Counted from the first letter of the stretch, positions 22,159 to 34,481 are shown. The stretch: DNA of 64,000 nt from Arthrinium phaeospermum (GCA_006503535.1 QYRS01000011.1:2542001-2606000); one strand, 5' to 3'. The notes: generated by a model not told the origin, from the sequence alone. A program made the numbers and translations.

Positions 22159-23790
22159 ATGTTGTTGTTTCGGCATCCCCTCCTTCCGTTGCTCGCCGGC
22201 CTCGCCGCCGCCGTCGACCCCCTCGTTGACCTCCAGTACACGAAATTGCAAGGCACCGCCCTCGGTAATGGGGCCACGCAATGGCTCGGCGTCCGCTACG
22301 CCGCCTCCCCCACGGGCGCGCTGCGGTTCGCGGCCCCCGTGGACCCGCCCGCCAGCCCGCCGGGCGACGTCGTCGACGCGACCCGGTTCCAGCCCATCTG
22401 CCTGCCCCGCAGCGCATCTGATTTCACCATGAAGCCCAACAAGCGCTTCACCGTGGCCGAGGACTGCCTGTACCTCAACGTCTTCGCGCCCAGCAACGCG
22501 ACGGGGCGGCCCGTGCTGTACTTTGTCCAGGGCGGCGGCTTCCAGTCCAACTCCAACGCCAACTTCAACGGCAGCGACCTCGCCGTCTTCGGGGACATCG
22601 TCGTCGTCCAGATCAACTACCGCGTCGGGCCCTTTGGGTTCGCCCAGAGTAAAGAGGTCCAGGCCGGCGGCAGCTTGAACAACGGACTGAAGGACATGAT
22701 TCAGGGGCTCAAGTGGACCAAACAGTACATCGCCATGTTCGGTGGTGACCCAGACCAGGTGGTCGCGGGGGGGGACTCAGCCGGCGCCACGGCCGTCGCC
22801 ATGCTGCTGCCGGCGTTCGCGGACAAGGACCCGGGTTTGTTCAAGGGCATCATCCTCGAGTCGGCGTCGGTGGCGACGGTGCGCACGCTGGAGCAGGGGC
22901 AGGAGCAGTACGACTGCCTCACCAACGCCACGGGGTGTGCCAACACGGCCGACTCCCTCGCCTGCCTGCGCGGCCTGAACGCGTCGGCCCTGCAGACGGA
23001 GCAGTGCCAGTTCAACCCCCACTTCGACGGCGACCTCGTCAAGACGTCCATGCTCGACGCCTACCAGAGCGGCCAGTTCCTCAAGGTCCCCACCATCACC
23101 GGCGCCTGCGGCGACGAGGGCACCAAGAACGTGCCCCAGGACACCGACACCATCGCCGCCGCGCGCACCTACATCAACAACCAAGCCAGCGGGGCCCTGA
23201 GCAACGGCTCGCTGGACCTGATCCAGAAGCTGTACCTCGACGCGCCGCAGCCCGTCTTCGCGGGCGCCGGCAGGCTGTGGCGCCAGCTGGCCAACGCGCA
23301 CGGCGACTTCCGCTCGACCTGCATCACGGCCGCCCTCGCCGACGGCCTCACGCGCGCGGGTGTCCCGACCTACAGCTATCGCTACGCGGTGCGGGACCCC
23401 GAGCAGGACGCGCTCGGCTTCGGGGCGTACCACACCGTCGAGCTCAACGGCGTCTTCGGGCCCGACAACACGGACGGGGCGCCGCCCAAGAGCTACCGCA
23501 CCAGCAACGCGCCCGTCGTGCCCGTCACCATGGCGTACTGGGCCAGCTTCGTCAAGACGCTGGACCCCAATCAGGCGCGCCTGGCCGGGTCGCCCGAGTG
23601 GAAGCCCTGGACTGTGCAGGGGCGCGAGCGGCTGCGGTTCGAGACCGGGGCCGGCATGGGGATGGAGAGCATGAACGACACGCAGAGGGCCAACTGCGAC
23701 ATGTTTGCGCCCATGATGGTGGCCATGGAGACGCCGCTGGACAAGCCGGGCTCGGTGGCGTTGACGCGGAACGAGACGGTACCTGCTTGA
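22159..23790 (+). CDS. Secreted type-B carboxylesterase/lipase
   Basis: An alpha/beta-hydrolase of the carboxylesterase type B family, predicted to hydrolyse esters outside the cell. A single 543-aa open frame starts with a hydrophobic signal peptide (about residues 1-18). Family marks in order: EDCLYLNVFAP (101-111), an oxyanion-hole QGGGF (124-128) where most members have HGGGF, the nucleophile motif GGDSAG with Ser207, the acid Glu320 in CGDEGTK and the base His425 in GAYHTVEL. The complete triad suggests activity. Cysteines at 81, 103, 253, 260, 269 and 283 fit the usual disulfides, and several NxS/T sites are present. No intron is needed. The HGGG-to-QGGG change is the only oddity. Confidence 0.92.
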   Translation: MLLFRHPLLPLLAGLAAAVDPLVDLQYTKLQGTALGNGATQWLGVRYAASPTGALRFAAPVDPPASPPGDVVDATRFQPICLPRSASDFTMKPNKRFTVAEDCLYLNVFAPSNATGRPVLYFVQGGGFQSNSNANFNGSDLAVFGDIVVVQINYRVGPFGFAQSKEVQAGGSLNNGLKDMIQGLKWTKQYIAMFGGDPDQVVAGGDSAGATAVAMLLPAFADKDPGLFKGIILESASVATVRTLEQGQEQYDCLTNATGCANTADSLACLRGLNASALQTEQCQFNPHFDGDLVKTSMLDAYQSGQFLKVPTITGACGDEGTKNVPQDTDTIAAARTYINNQASGALSNGSLDLIQKLYLDAPQPVFAGAGRLWRQLANAHGDFRSTCITAALADGLTRAGVPTYSYRYAVRDPEQDALGFGAYHTVELNGVFGPDNTDGAPPKSYRTSNAPVVPVTMAYWASFVKTLDPNQARLAGSPEWKPWTVQGRERLRFETGAGMGMESMNDTQRANCDMFAPMMVAMETPLDKPGSVALTRNETVPA

Positions 23791-24020
23791 AGGTAGAGTA
23801 GACATAAAGAATAGAGGAGGTAATTACGGCTTCAGTTGACTTAGAGAGCCTAATCGTTTCATTACGAGAGTAGAAATCACAAAGACCAAGACTGGAGTAA
23901 GCATGCGAGGAGAAAGGCTCATTTATTGAAGTCACTCGTATATGTTGCCGGGCTCAACCGCCTCTACTACGTACCTAAGTACATCCATCCCTAATAAACG
24001 TGAAGTTGTCCTATCCCCAC

Positions 24021-24689
24021 CTACGCCGTCCGGAACAAGACCTGCCCAATCCGACCCCAAAGGCTCTTGGGCGCGTACGACTGCAAGCCGACCCCGGGCG
24101 CGACGGCGGCGTACATGCCGGGCGCGGGCCTCTTCTTCTTGGTCCCCTCGTGCTCGGCAATGTACGCGCGCTGCCACTCGGTGTGCTTCCAGTGCAGCAG
24201 CTCCCAGAGCACGTGCGCCGCGCACCAAAAGTGGCCCGTCCGCCACGCCGGGTGCCCCTGCAGCTTCTCGTCCCGCATGCGCTGGCGCAGCATCCGGAAG
24301 ATGAAGGCGGCGACGTGGGCCTTGTGGTCCCACTGGCCCTTGTCCTCCAGCGCGTCGTCCTTGCCGAGGTGCATAAAGTCCTGCAGCGCCTCGTGCTCGA
24401 TGAGGAAATTCAGAAAACCCTCGACCTCGTGGAAGGGCGGGAAGGCGGCCGTCTTGTTGCCGGGGCTGCGGGGGGCGAGCAGGAAGTCGACGCAGTAGTC
24501 GTCCCACGCGCGCTCGACCTCGGGGTGCTCGACGATGTACTGGAGCGCCGCGTTGATCTCGTTCCGGTCGGGGAGGTTGGCGTCGATGCCCTGGCCCCAG
24601 GTCCTGCCGTAGGCCCGGTCGAAGGCGCCGGGGCGGTGCCAGGTGAAGTCGGGCCCTTTGGGGAAGAGGTAGTCGATCACGGCGGCCAT
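24021..24689 (-). CDS. Uncharacterised protein, 222 aa
   Basis: A single intact frame with good coding bias; the family is not recognised. It is rich in Trp, His and aromatic residues, mostly helical by eye, with no signal peptide or transmembrane segment. Notable parts are PKGPDFTWHRPGAFDRAYGR near the N-terminus, a cluster of His residues in the middle (HEALQDFMHLGKDD, DHKAHVAAFIF) and WCAAHVLWELLHWKHTEWQ towards the end. It may be a metal- or cofactor-binding helical protein, but nothing proves this. It converges with the esterase 230 nt away. Confidence 0.65.
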   Translation of the reverse strand: MAAVIDYLFPKGPDFTWHRPGAFDRAYGRTWGQGIDANLPDRNEINAALQYIVEHPEVERAWDDYCVDFLLAPRSPGNKTAAFPPFHEVEGFLNFLIEHEALQDFMHLGKDDALEDKGQWDHKAHVAAFIFRMLRQRMRDEKLQGHPAWRTGHFWCAAHVLWELLHWKHTEWQRAYIAEHEGTKKKRPAPGMYAAVAPGVGLQSYAPKSLWGRIGQVLFRTA

Positions 24690-25065
24690 TTTGGTTTTGG
24701 TGGTGAAGATGAAGGTGAGATCTGAAATGGGTTGGTGTTGTTTGCGGAGTAATTGACGGGATGCTGCTTCTTGGGCTCTCTATCGCTTGAAACTGGCGGC
24801 TGGTCTTATATGCAGGAGAGCGATGCATTCTCTTTGTGTCCACGGTTGACCATCGTAGCAGGGCAGCAAAGGGAGGTCAAAGCACATTGTTGCCGATGAA
24901 TGCCGGGGCTGAGTAGAAGAGCCTTGAAAGGAATAGTAGCAACCCGACGATATGGCCGCATAACACAATGTCGCTTTCTTCGACCCCTCTCAGACCCAAA
25001 GGAGGATGACCTCAGAAATCGGCCAGCTTTGTCGCGACAATGAGCCCTGCCCGGGAACACCACGC
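24690..25065. other. Intergenic
   Basis: This 376-nt interval lies between the start of the 222-aa gene and the stop of the permease gene, both on the minus strand. Nothing is recognised. Confidence 0.55.
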
Positions 25066-27314
25066 CTAATGAACCCCATCAATATGGTACGGCACATTGT
25101 CATGCCGCATAACGTACACCTCGCCCACGAGGATCAAGCACCCGACCACCATGGCGATGGCGATGATGGGCAAGTTGACGCGCATAAACTCGACCTCGCG
25201 GACGTGGATGTGCTTGCGCGCCAGGATGTCCCGCCACAGCAGCCCGGCCAGCGAGCCGCTAAAGGCGATACTAAAAGCGCCGTAGTTGACGCCCAGCGCC
25301 ATGGCGTACACGGTCGCCCAGAACATCCGGTCGGAGATGAAGTCGGCGCCGGGCTGGTCGCGGATCGCCATCCAGGACTGGATGACGCGGCAGAGCAGGA
25401 TGGTGGTGCCGATGTTGGTGCCCGCGAACTGATCACCGAAGAATAAGTATCAGAGATCTCGAGCATCAGGTAGTCATGAACTCACATTGCAGAGGATGAC
25501 CGACAAAAACGCCATGCCGCCAATCGCCCCCACCGTCCCCGTCTTGATTACCCAGTGATCCCAACCGTAGGCAAAGACGGCCACCCAGCCCTTGGTCACC
25601 AAGGCCTGCACCAGCACGAACATGGCCAGCGCGAAGGGCACCAGCGCCACGGGCAAGTGCGTCGCGACCGCCGTGACCGTGGGGAACGTCTCCTGCATCC
25701 ACGTCCGGGCCTTGACGAAGACCGAGACGAGGGTGGCGGGCCCCTGCTGTTGCTGCAGCTCCAGCTCGCGCGAGATCCGGCCCTCGATGTCCCTGATGCG
25801 CCTTTCTTCCGAGGACGACCGTTTCGGCTCGCTCTCCGCCTCGCTGGACGCACTTGTCGGCATCGCCGTTGTGCAGTGTTCGATGGTCATGCTGGAACTG
25901 TCCTTCTGCGCGCTCCTGTCGCTCTTCTCGCTCAGCGACCGCGGCCCCTCTTGCGGGGTGGTCGTCAACGCATCATCGGACCCCAAAGCGGAATCCCTCC
26001 TCAAGACTTCTTCCTGTTCCCGAATCGCCCGCTCGGCCCGGGCGTACTGCACCTCCCGCCGCCCCCGCTGCGCAATCTCGCGCGTCTCGCGCCGGTGGAG
26101 CCAGCCCTGCGAGAGGTCCCAGCAGAACATGAGGAAGGCGGCCGGCAGGGTGACGTAGAAGACGGGCTGGTCGCCGATGACCTGCTTGATGGCGTTGATG
26201 ACGAGGATGCAGGCCAGCGTGAAGGCCATGATGACGCCGCCCACGGTCGCGCCCCGCTTGTCCAGGAAGGGGTTCATGATCTCCTCGAGCGACAGCAGCT
26301 TGGTGGTGTCGTCGCCCACCTGGTTGTTCTTCTCGTCCTCCTCGGCGGTCCCGCGGGCGTGGGGGATGTTGGGGTTGACCGGCTTCTTGGCTTTAGCCTC
26401 CTCCGAGAGCTCGTGCATTTTGATGGAGAGGGGAATGAGGGATTCGTCGGCGAAGATGATATACAACAAAAAGGGGAACAGGACGAGGGCCGTCACGAAG
26501 ACTGGTACGATCATGTTGGCCGTGTAGATGATGAACTTGATGTTAAAGGCGCCTGCAAGCACCAGATTGGTGGGATTGGAGGACACCAGCGTGGCCGAGG
26601 CGATGTTAGCAATGGCGAACTGGGTGTGAATCCAGGCGCGCGGGTGGATGATGTTGCTCGAGACCCGCGTCATGTACGCCAAGAAGGCCGTCCCCGACAG
26701 AATGATGGGGTCGTTGCCGACGAAGCTGCCCAGCCCGAAGAAGAAGAGGTAGAGGTAGAAGAACAGCTTGTGGCCGACCTCGCCGCCCTTTTGCAGCACC
26801 TTGAAGGCCAGGAACCGGATCAGGCCCGAGGCGTCGATGGAGATGGCAATGTAGGCCAGCGTGATGAAGAAGACCATGATGTCAATCGGCTCGATGTTGT
26901 CCGAGTAGATGGTCCCGCCGTACACCTCGGACCGGCCGATGGCGAGGATGGCGAGCAGGAACAGGTCCGCAATCAGCGGGGCGGTCACGAAGTTCAGGGG
27001 GAACTCCGTCCGCACCCATCTTGTTGACGCTGAGGCGCCCGTCGGTTTTGACCGGGGGGCTATCACCCGCAGGAAAGCGAGCGAGTGGAAGAAGCCATCG
27101 ACGAGCGGCCGAGGAAAGTAGAGCGGGATGGGGAAAGGGAACAAGACGACCACATCTTGGCACACGAAACCATATGAGCAAGACAGACGGGAAAATGACC
27201 AACTAAAGGTTGCTAGCACTCACTGGTGATGATAAAGACGATGAGGGTGACGACGGACCTCCATTCCCGAATCTTGCTGGTGTCGAGGTCGACTTGGTCA
27301 ATGGTAAGCACCAT
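25066..27314 (-). CDS. ArsB/NhaD-type anion or Na+/H+ permease
   Basis: A multi-span membrane transporter of the ion-transporter superfamily that includes ArsB, NhaD and the P protein. Three exons (27224-27314, 25486-27155, 25066-25428) join to 707 aa. The first exon starts MVLTIDQVDLD; the longer frame that runs into the intron is a read-through artefact. About 11-12 hydrophobic segments are visible. The conserved re-entrant parts are GSFVGNDPIILSGTAFL and ATLVSSNPTNLVLAGAFN in the first half and GGMAFLSVILCN-FAGTNIGTT in the second, the last split by an intron. A large hydrophilic loop of about 200 residues (Glu/Ser/Arg-rich, around 25,700-26,100) separates the halves. The substrate (arsenite, citrate-like anion or Na+) cannot be told from sequence, and no arsenic-resistance neighbours are present. 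Confidence 0.85.
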
Positions 27315-29812
27315 GGTGGACGAAGTAACATGGATCACTATTAGTGGCTGGTATATTAATCACTTGAGGAGGCGCGCGAAGCCGGACAGGGAGAGCTTCC
27401 AAGTAAGCTTGCTGGGCAAGTGACCGTTATATGTAGTGGCTGCTATAGCGCTGACAGCGATGATCGCAAGATGTGAGCAGATACGACTTGTTCAAATACC
27501 GGTGGGGCGGAGTCTATGTAAGTAAGATATGTACTCCTTCAATCGGATAAGGCGAAGAAGCGGGAGGCTCTGCTGTCAGAATTATCACAGCCTTTTTCCT
27601 AGAGAACATTCACACCTGTGGGTGGTGAAGCCGATGGGCCGATTAGATGGCAAGAGGCTGGTGCCGAGTGCTGTCGAGAGCAAACTGATGGTCCCACGTG
27701 TTTGGAATGTTGGAGGTGAGGAGGTGCTGTAGCCCGCCTCTGGAAGTTCCCCAGCCCGCTTCTCGGGTCTATTCGATGGTGGCATGGTGGCTTTTTATCA
27801 ATCCGTCTGAATGGACGACACTGCAGGGTCGGGGTCAGGCGCGCCGAAGCTGTAGGTGATCTGCCTCTACTGGCTTACCTTCAAGGATGGCGGGATTTGG
27901 CGCGTTTGCCCAGATTTCCCGACTTCCCAATGAGGTGCTGCTTGCAGGCTGGCTAGTGGCCATGAATCTACTGTGTGTCCAACGACACAGCCAATCTTGC
28001 TGGGCTGTGACTGGAGCAGAGCAGGGCGATCGCCAATCGCGTTAACCTTACGTGAGACGAGATATGGTGACCGTTGACGCAACACCAGGCAGAGACTTGC
28101 TTCTTGCGAGTATCAGTCAGCAGCAGGGACGGCACAAGGTCTGGTTGGACGTTTCCAATCGTCCGGTTAGCCTTTACAAAGTGGAATCCAGGCCGTTAGC
28201 CTTCAGGTGCCGCGTTGATCGGAAAGGCATCCGGCGCACTCAAGTGGGGTGGCCATTATTCTTGTCTGCGCTTGGTCCGCGATGCTTCGCATTGGTCAAG
28301 TGGACGAGAAGTCGATTGCGCACACGGTCTGGCTGTAGGGTACATGCATATACTTCAGAAGAAGGAATACATGAGGAGTGCGTGACGTCGACGAAAGCGG
28401 CGGGATCCGAAAGGTAGCCTGACCTTGGCCCGACGAGCACGACGAGAACACAAGCTTCACTAGCAGACCGAGGGACACACGACTCAACGGCAATCTGCTT
28501 GTGCAAGGCGATGATAAGAGAGATAAGAGTGACAGCTTCGGGGGTTTTGCTGACGGTCCATTGCAGAATCGCTGTCGGGAAAGGTCCATCAGCCGTTGAC
28601 GGTGGTGTGTCGTGTTACAGCAGCCTCGGCATCAAGTTTACCAGTTGAGTCGTGGAAGGGTTTGGTTCCAAAATGGTTTTCGCGGGGTGTCGTATCAATT
28701 CTGGGGACCTTAGCCGCTAACGTCCACTGCTAGACCCCTGTTGAACCCCCGGAAACTCAAAACCCACGGCCCTGGGCCGCCTTAAGGTTAGTGGGAACAG
28801 GTGCCTAGCCGGGGCCCGGGGAAACCGCCAGCAGCCAAGCAACCAAGATGACAGAGACGGGATGACATGGATTGGCAATGGAGATCCAGTTGCATCAAGG
28901 GGCCAGGCCAGTCCATTGCCTGCAAATTCGACGCTTGATTGCGAGGAAGAAACCTAATCAACACTGGGGACAGAGTAAGGAACTTGGCAACGTGCTGAGA
29001 TTCCCGGTTTTTGTTTGAGTAATCATGGCCGATGCCCAAAGTGATACCGAGCCCGGCCAGGCAGCATCATTTTCTCGCCCGCGAATCTATTCGACGCATC
29101 CAGATTAGGTGGCTGCATTGCGTGTGCCGACCGCTCGACACCGCTCATCCTATTCTCATCATGACTGGTCTGCTGCGCTGGCCGACGTCAGTTTGTGTCC
29201 TGTCAATAGATGGAATACGACGTACTGCCCTGCAGCCGATAGTACGGGTGCCGCATGCTCAGCTCAGCCCTTCTCACCTTTTCGTTTATTGTCGCTCATC
29301 TAATACGTCCGTCGACCTTCTGCCCGCGAAAACGCACCTGTCAGTCGAGCTGTCCCACTCGTTTCCCTCACTTCATACTGCCACTTCCAGCGACACCTGC
29401 CGGACTAGCCATGTTACACACGCAGATCCATCACCTGGGAGGCGTTGGAGGCTGACATGGAGATCATGATTTCCTCAAACTGCTTGCTCACCTCACCGAG
29501 CACCCGGCTTCTGACCCAACCACCGCCATTGCGCCCAGTGATTGCCCAACTAGCCATGTCCGACATCATGATGCGGCTGAGGAGAGGTGTTCACGTGTCT
29601 ACTTTCCCAATTCCTGCCTCTTCAATCTCGCGGATGCGGCTCTGTTCGAGTGCGCAACCTACATAACCAATAGCTCAACCTAGAGTAGCAGGAAACACCA
29701 ACCGTTACTTACTTCATCTTCGCATTGCCGCATGCCCTCGACTCTCTTCATCTTTAGCGATAACCTTGGCCGGCGGTGGGCAAGAAGCAGCGCCCGTTGA
29801 TCTCATCACGTC
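27315..29812. other. Gene-poor region, about 2.5 kb
   Basis: Upstream sequences of the permease (-) and the membrane protein (+). The scattered short ORFs have no motifs or consistent splice patterns. No repeat or RNA gene was seen. A long 5' leader or non-coding transcript is possible but unsupported. Confidence 0.5.
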
Positions 29813-32367
29813 ATGTCGCCCGTGGTTCCTGTCGGCGATCGCGCATCAATAAGCAATTTGACACTCTCCAATTCAACACCAGCTAACGCTACTCTTCCTC
29901 CCTGGGAGGTCATCTGCGCTTGGCCGGTATCAGGCCAGTACGGCCCCGGGTCGCGATATCTGTAAGTGATGAATCAATTACACATGCCTGGCATACATCC
30001 ATACAGATATATCAGTCCCGCAGTAAAAGTCAAGCCGAGGCTATGTACCTAAGCTTCCTGGGCATCGTCGTAGTTCACGATTGGCTTCGCCAAGTGCTCG
30101 ATCCATCTCCCATCTACCCACAAATGATCAGCCCTACTCCTGCTGCAACGCTACCCCCCTGCGTACGCGTTCGTCCCAACTCCCGGAAAGTTAGATAGCC
30201 ATTATCGCAGCAGCCCGCGCCGAGTCAAAACGACAACCGCCAAGAATTCTTACTCACCGCTTCGTCCCGTTTCGGTAGATACTACGCCCTCGTAGCCGCT
30301 TGTGTCCTTGCGCGCAAGTCGGAGTGGCTCAGGAATGCCTGTCTGGCGGCCGGCCTCCTGTTCCCCGCCATCGCGGCATTCCACGGCATCGTGCTAGCCG
30401 CCATGCACAACAATGGTCAGTCTTGGAGTTCCGCTTGTTGGATTTGGCATGTCGATCGCTAACATCATGGGACTAAGGCGCGGTGGATATGGATGTGTAC
30501 GGGGCCTTCCAGCTGTGCACCATCGGCATTCTGGCCGCCCCCGTCACCGTCCGCTGGTCCAAGACGTACTTTTACGACCCGGCCCGCAACCTCATCTTCC
30601 TGTGGACGGGCTTGATTTTCGCTGGTGAGTGAACTAGCTGCAAAAGCATGGGAAGGTTCAATCGCGACTGACCCGCCACCCCAAGGCTTGTTGAGCTTGA
30701 CCGTCGAGTTCTACCGGCTGGAGCCGATTGAGTGCACCCAAGACGGAGACGGAAACGTCATCTCGCCGGCGACGAACCCGGCCTTCCCCTACGAGGCACC
30801 CAATGTCTGCCGCAACATCCCCTGTTCCGCCGACGACGGGCCGTGGTCGTCGCTGCGCCAGGGCTCCACCAACGAGATCTTCATCATCCCGGCGCCCCAG
30901 CGGCTCACCTTCGGCGCCGCCACGCTGCTCGCCGCCGCGTGCTGCATCCCGGCCATCCTGTCCATGGTGTCCATGTGGAACAAGATCCTCGAGATCAACT
31001 GGAAGCGGCTTTTCGGCCACAAACGCAACCACAGCAACCGCATCAGCGACGAGGAGCAGCAGCAGGCCCGAAACCAGGAGGTCATCGAGGGCACCAACGG
31101 CGCCACCGTCGGCGGGATGAAGAACGTCAACGAAATCATCCGGCAGTTCCTGAGTGTCGTGCAGATTCCCGTTTTTGTGGGGGCCGTCCTCACCATCATG
31201 GTCATCGGCGAACTCAACTTTTGGAGCGAGTCGGTCAATTACCAGACCGAGCCCGTCACGAGCATCGGTCAGTGGGCGCCCATTGTCGGGACCGTGCTGG
31301 CCGCGCTCGGGTCGCTGTACGTGGCGCTGGGGATGGACCCGCCGCCCAAGACGGCGCCTGCAAGTCCTGGTGGTCAGCAGAACGGCTCCATTCACCATCA
31401 CGACAATATGTCGGACCGTGGCTTGGACAACCAGCAAAGAACGGCCATGCCTGACGTGGCGCATGCAAACGATTCTCCCAGAAACAGCCGAGAATCCCCA
31501 AGCGCCCATCGCCAGGTGCATGACAGCCCTGTGCCGCGCATGACCGACTCCCCGGAGATGGTCGAGGCGCGACGCATCATGTCGATCCAGTCCACCTCCC
31601 CCGACCTCCATCGATACATGTCCAATGACGGCGGCAGCGAAGATGAAGAAGCCCGCTCCACAGACGCCGGCGGCCGACGCAAGGTCGCGCAGATCTTTGG
31701 GGACCTGGGGCGGTACATGGGCACCCCGGCGCCCGACCTCTTCGACGACTCCGAGTTCAGGAGGGGCCGGGCCATGGACTTCCCCGAGATCCCCGGCGAG
31801 GCGGTGCGCAACCCCGACCTGGAGCAGATCCGGTCCCAGTACAACCAACCCCACGACTCGGACGACGAGGTGACGCCGCCCGCCCTGGCCCGGTCACGGT
31901 CGAGGGCCGGAAGCTTCGTCGGCGTGGCGGTCGACTACGACGCGATGGGCATATCGACCATCAGCCGCTCGGCGTCGCCCAGTCGAGTCCAGTCGCTGTC
32001 GCGCTCGAGGTCTCGACCGTCTCCGTCACCCGGTACGGCGACACGTTCGAGTACGATGCCGGTGGGGCGCACGTCCAAGGGCGACTCCCCACCACAGTCG
32101 CCCATTACTGACATCCGCGATACTCGACCGCGGCGACGAGAGACGTTGGAGGTGCCATCGCCCGCGTGGAGCAACTCGCACCCCGCAAGAGCAGCACCGT
32201 CTGGCACAAATACGGAAGAAACACCAAGCAGTGAACCAAGTCCCCCAACCATTGTCATTTCTCCCGACCCCGAGGTAGCCTCCTCTGCCTCGTCGCGGCC
32301 ACCGGCAACCTCCATGCTCGACGCATCCCTGGAGTCCCCGAAACCAGATTGCGATCCACCAGGATGA
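29813..32367 (+). CDS. Multi-span membrane protein with long disordered C-terminal tail
   Basis: A fungal integral membrane protein of unknown function. Exons 29813-29961, 30279-30415, 30478-30624 and 30686-32367 join exactly to 704 aa. The first exon (MSPVVPVGDR through YGPGSRYL) is short and separated by a 317-nt intron, long for this window. Its junction gives the smooth sequence GSRYLYYALVAACVLAR. About six or seven membrane spans lie in residues ~45-360, with an extracellular Cys-containing loop (NVCRNIPCSADDGP). The last ~330 residues are Ser/Pro/Arg-rich with many SP and RS motifs, probably a phosphorylated cytosolic tail. The N-terminal NLTLSNST stretch holds two or three N-glycosylation sequons, which places that end outside. 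I recall similar unnamed proteins across Sordariomycetes. Confidence 0.75.
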
Positions 32368-33550
32368 AAAGAGTCAGGAAAAGAAAATTTTCCACCTCAG
32401 CCGGCGACAGAACTGGAGAACTGCGGACCCTGATGTGGCCGCCGACGTGGTTATTTGCTCACGCTGGCCTGCATGAATCCAAGACATAACATATGCGCAG
32501 CCGTCCGGAGTTAAACCAATGGCGCAAACGGCGGCTTCTACATAATAAGTCAGCCCGCTCCGTTTTTCTCCCACGAGATTTTGCACCACGTTTCTTCCCA
32601 CGGGATCACACCGAGTAAGACAACCTATTGGTTTCACGCATGATGGGCATTGTAGAAACCGACGGCAGATTCCCATCCTCGGGCTTGCCGAGGCCGGTGG
32701 GCTGCACAGCACATGAAGCACGCACGACACTCAATTCGATTGAGACCTACAGCAGCTCACGACTTCACGGCATGGCTACACGTAGGTCTCAGGTGCCGTA
32801 TCGGAATGGGCATAATGGCAATGATGGAGGGTGGCAGTCTTGGTATAAGAGGGCACAGATCGCCGATCGACTTTGATGGAAACTGCTCAGATAGATCATG
32901 GCTAAGCATGCCTCTATGCGGATAGTCTACTATGCTCATACTGCACTCTATGCAGCATTGCATTTTGACCCTTTTGATTGATTGATTCTGCTCCCATGTG
33001 GCCAGGCGACATCGGAAGCGTAATATCATCTTCCAACGACGATAACCAGAGAATTCTCCGCATTCCGAGCTTGACCTCATCTTGCCGCCACAAATGCGGT
33101 GTTGTCGAGTGCAGGATGCAGAGTGAACATGCCAGCAAGCAAATACGGGGCCTGCGGGGGATGATCACTGGGTTTCTGCACTGGGGGGTCGATGGAGCTG
33201 AATACGGGAGCTTGAACCACTAAACTGCAGCCCCATGTGCGCTGGAGCATTGCCCCCGCAGCCCGTCAACCCCTCCTCGCCAACAGCTCCAGTTGTTTCT
33301 CAGGCGGGTCTTCCTAGACATCAAACTTCACATGCGACCCGGTAACGAAACGAAGAAAAGAAATACTGTCAACATTGCAATAAGCAAAAATACCTCGCGT
33401 AACAACCAAGCCACATGCTAATTAGGTATCCGCTGTTACCAACCCCAATAAACGAATCCCGTTCGACAAAGCCGGCTCCAGCTGCATCCGGCCGGCCAAC
33501 CCCCCTATTAGCAAAAGAAACAATAACCCCTTCAACAGGTAGGTCGTCGC
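32368..33550. other. Intergenic between convergent genes
   Basis: Shared 3' flank of the membrane protein (+) and the SDR gene (-). Opposed small ORFs at 32628-33223 are not supported as genes. Confidence 0.5.
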
Positions 33551-34481
33551 TCAGCCCGCGGTAAACCCCCCGTCCGCCACCAGGACCGACCCGTGCACGA
33601 AGCTGCTCATCGGCGAGGCGAGGAACACGATGCAGTCGGCAATCTCCTCGGCCGTGGCGAGGCGGCCCAGCGGCGCCTTCTGGACGTCCGCCATCAGGGC
33701 CGCCTCCGCCTCGGGACTGCGCTGCATCGGGGCCCGGACCAGAGGCGTCTCGGTGTAGCCGGGCGCGACGGCGTTGATGCGGATTCCCTGGGGCCCGTAG
33801 CGCAGGGCGTCGGTCCGCGTGAGGCCCACGACGCCTGGATCCGGGGTTGGTAAGTATGATGAGGCACAGGCAGGTCTCTCCATTCAAGTACTTACCATGC
33901 TTGGCCGCCGTGTACGCCCCCGCCGCGTTATGGGCGACGAGCCCGTACATGGAGGCCATGTTGATGATGCACCCCCGCCCCTCCCGGGGCGACACGACCT
34001 CCTGCCCCGTCATGATGGCGAGCTCTTCCCGCTGGCACCGCCACACCCCGTTCAGCAGCACGTCGGTCACGTTGAGCCACTCGGCCTCGTCGACCTCGTG
34101 CGTCGGCTTGCCCGAGCCGCTGATGCCGGCGTTGTTGACGGCGATGTCGATCCGGCCGAACCTCTCCTTGGCTTTCTCGAGACCCGACTTCACCGCCGTG
34201 GCGTTCCGGACGTCCAGCTCGAGGGGCATGATCTCAATGTCATCATGCCTCTCCTGAAGCGACGCCACGGTCCCTGTTAGGGCATCGGCATTGATGTCGG
34301 CGAGCACCAGGCGCTGCACGCCGGCGGCGGCAAAGTGCAGGGCGGTCTGGCGTCCGATACCTTGACGAGCCCTGATCAGCGCATTTGGTCAAGCAAGGAC
34401 GGTCATGTTTCCATGTCAATGTAGTCAGTTACCAGAAGCTGCACCGGTGATGAAGGCGGTGCCTTTCAAGAGTCCCGCCAT
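33551..34481 (-). CDS. Short-chain dehydrogenase/reductase (classical SDR)
   Basis: An NAD(P)-dependent oxidoreductase; the substrate is unknown. Three exons (34433-34481, 33896-34360, 33551-33834) join to 265 aa. The cofactor loop TGAASGIG is created by the exon 1/2 junction, which supports that splice. Asp in VLADINADA at the end of strand beta-2 favours NAD(H) over NADP(H). Other SDR marks are NNAGIS, the catalytic Ser in INMASMYG, and YTAAKHG (Tyr-x-x-x-Lys, preceding the second intron). The C-terminal part (RINAVAPGYTETPL and FVHGSVLVADGGF) is typical of 3-oxoacyl-ACP-reductase-like and sugar or steroid SDRs. No signal for a pathway comes from the neighbours. Confidence 0.9.

Noticed and set aside
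22777..23805. 342-codon minus-strand and 288-codon plus-strand frames overlapping the esterase
   Set aside because: Both are frame shadows. The esterase frame carries the complete catalytic triad.
25555..27027. 490-codon open frame on the plus strand antisense to the permease
   Set aside because: It mirrors the GC-rich third positions of the permease, its composition is Gly/Arg/Val/Asp shadow-like, and it has no domain.
30658..31854. 398-codon minus-strand frame opposite the membrane protein tail
   Set aside because: Composition shadow of a Ser/Arg-rich coding region; no motif.
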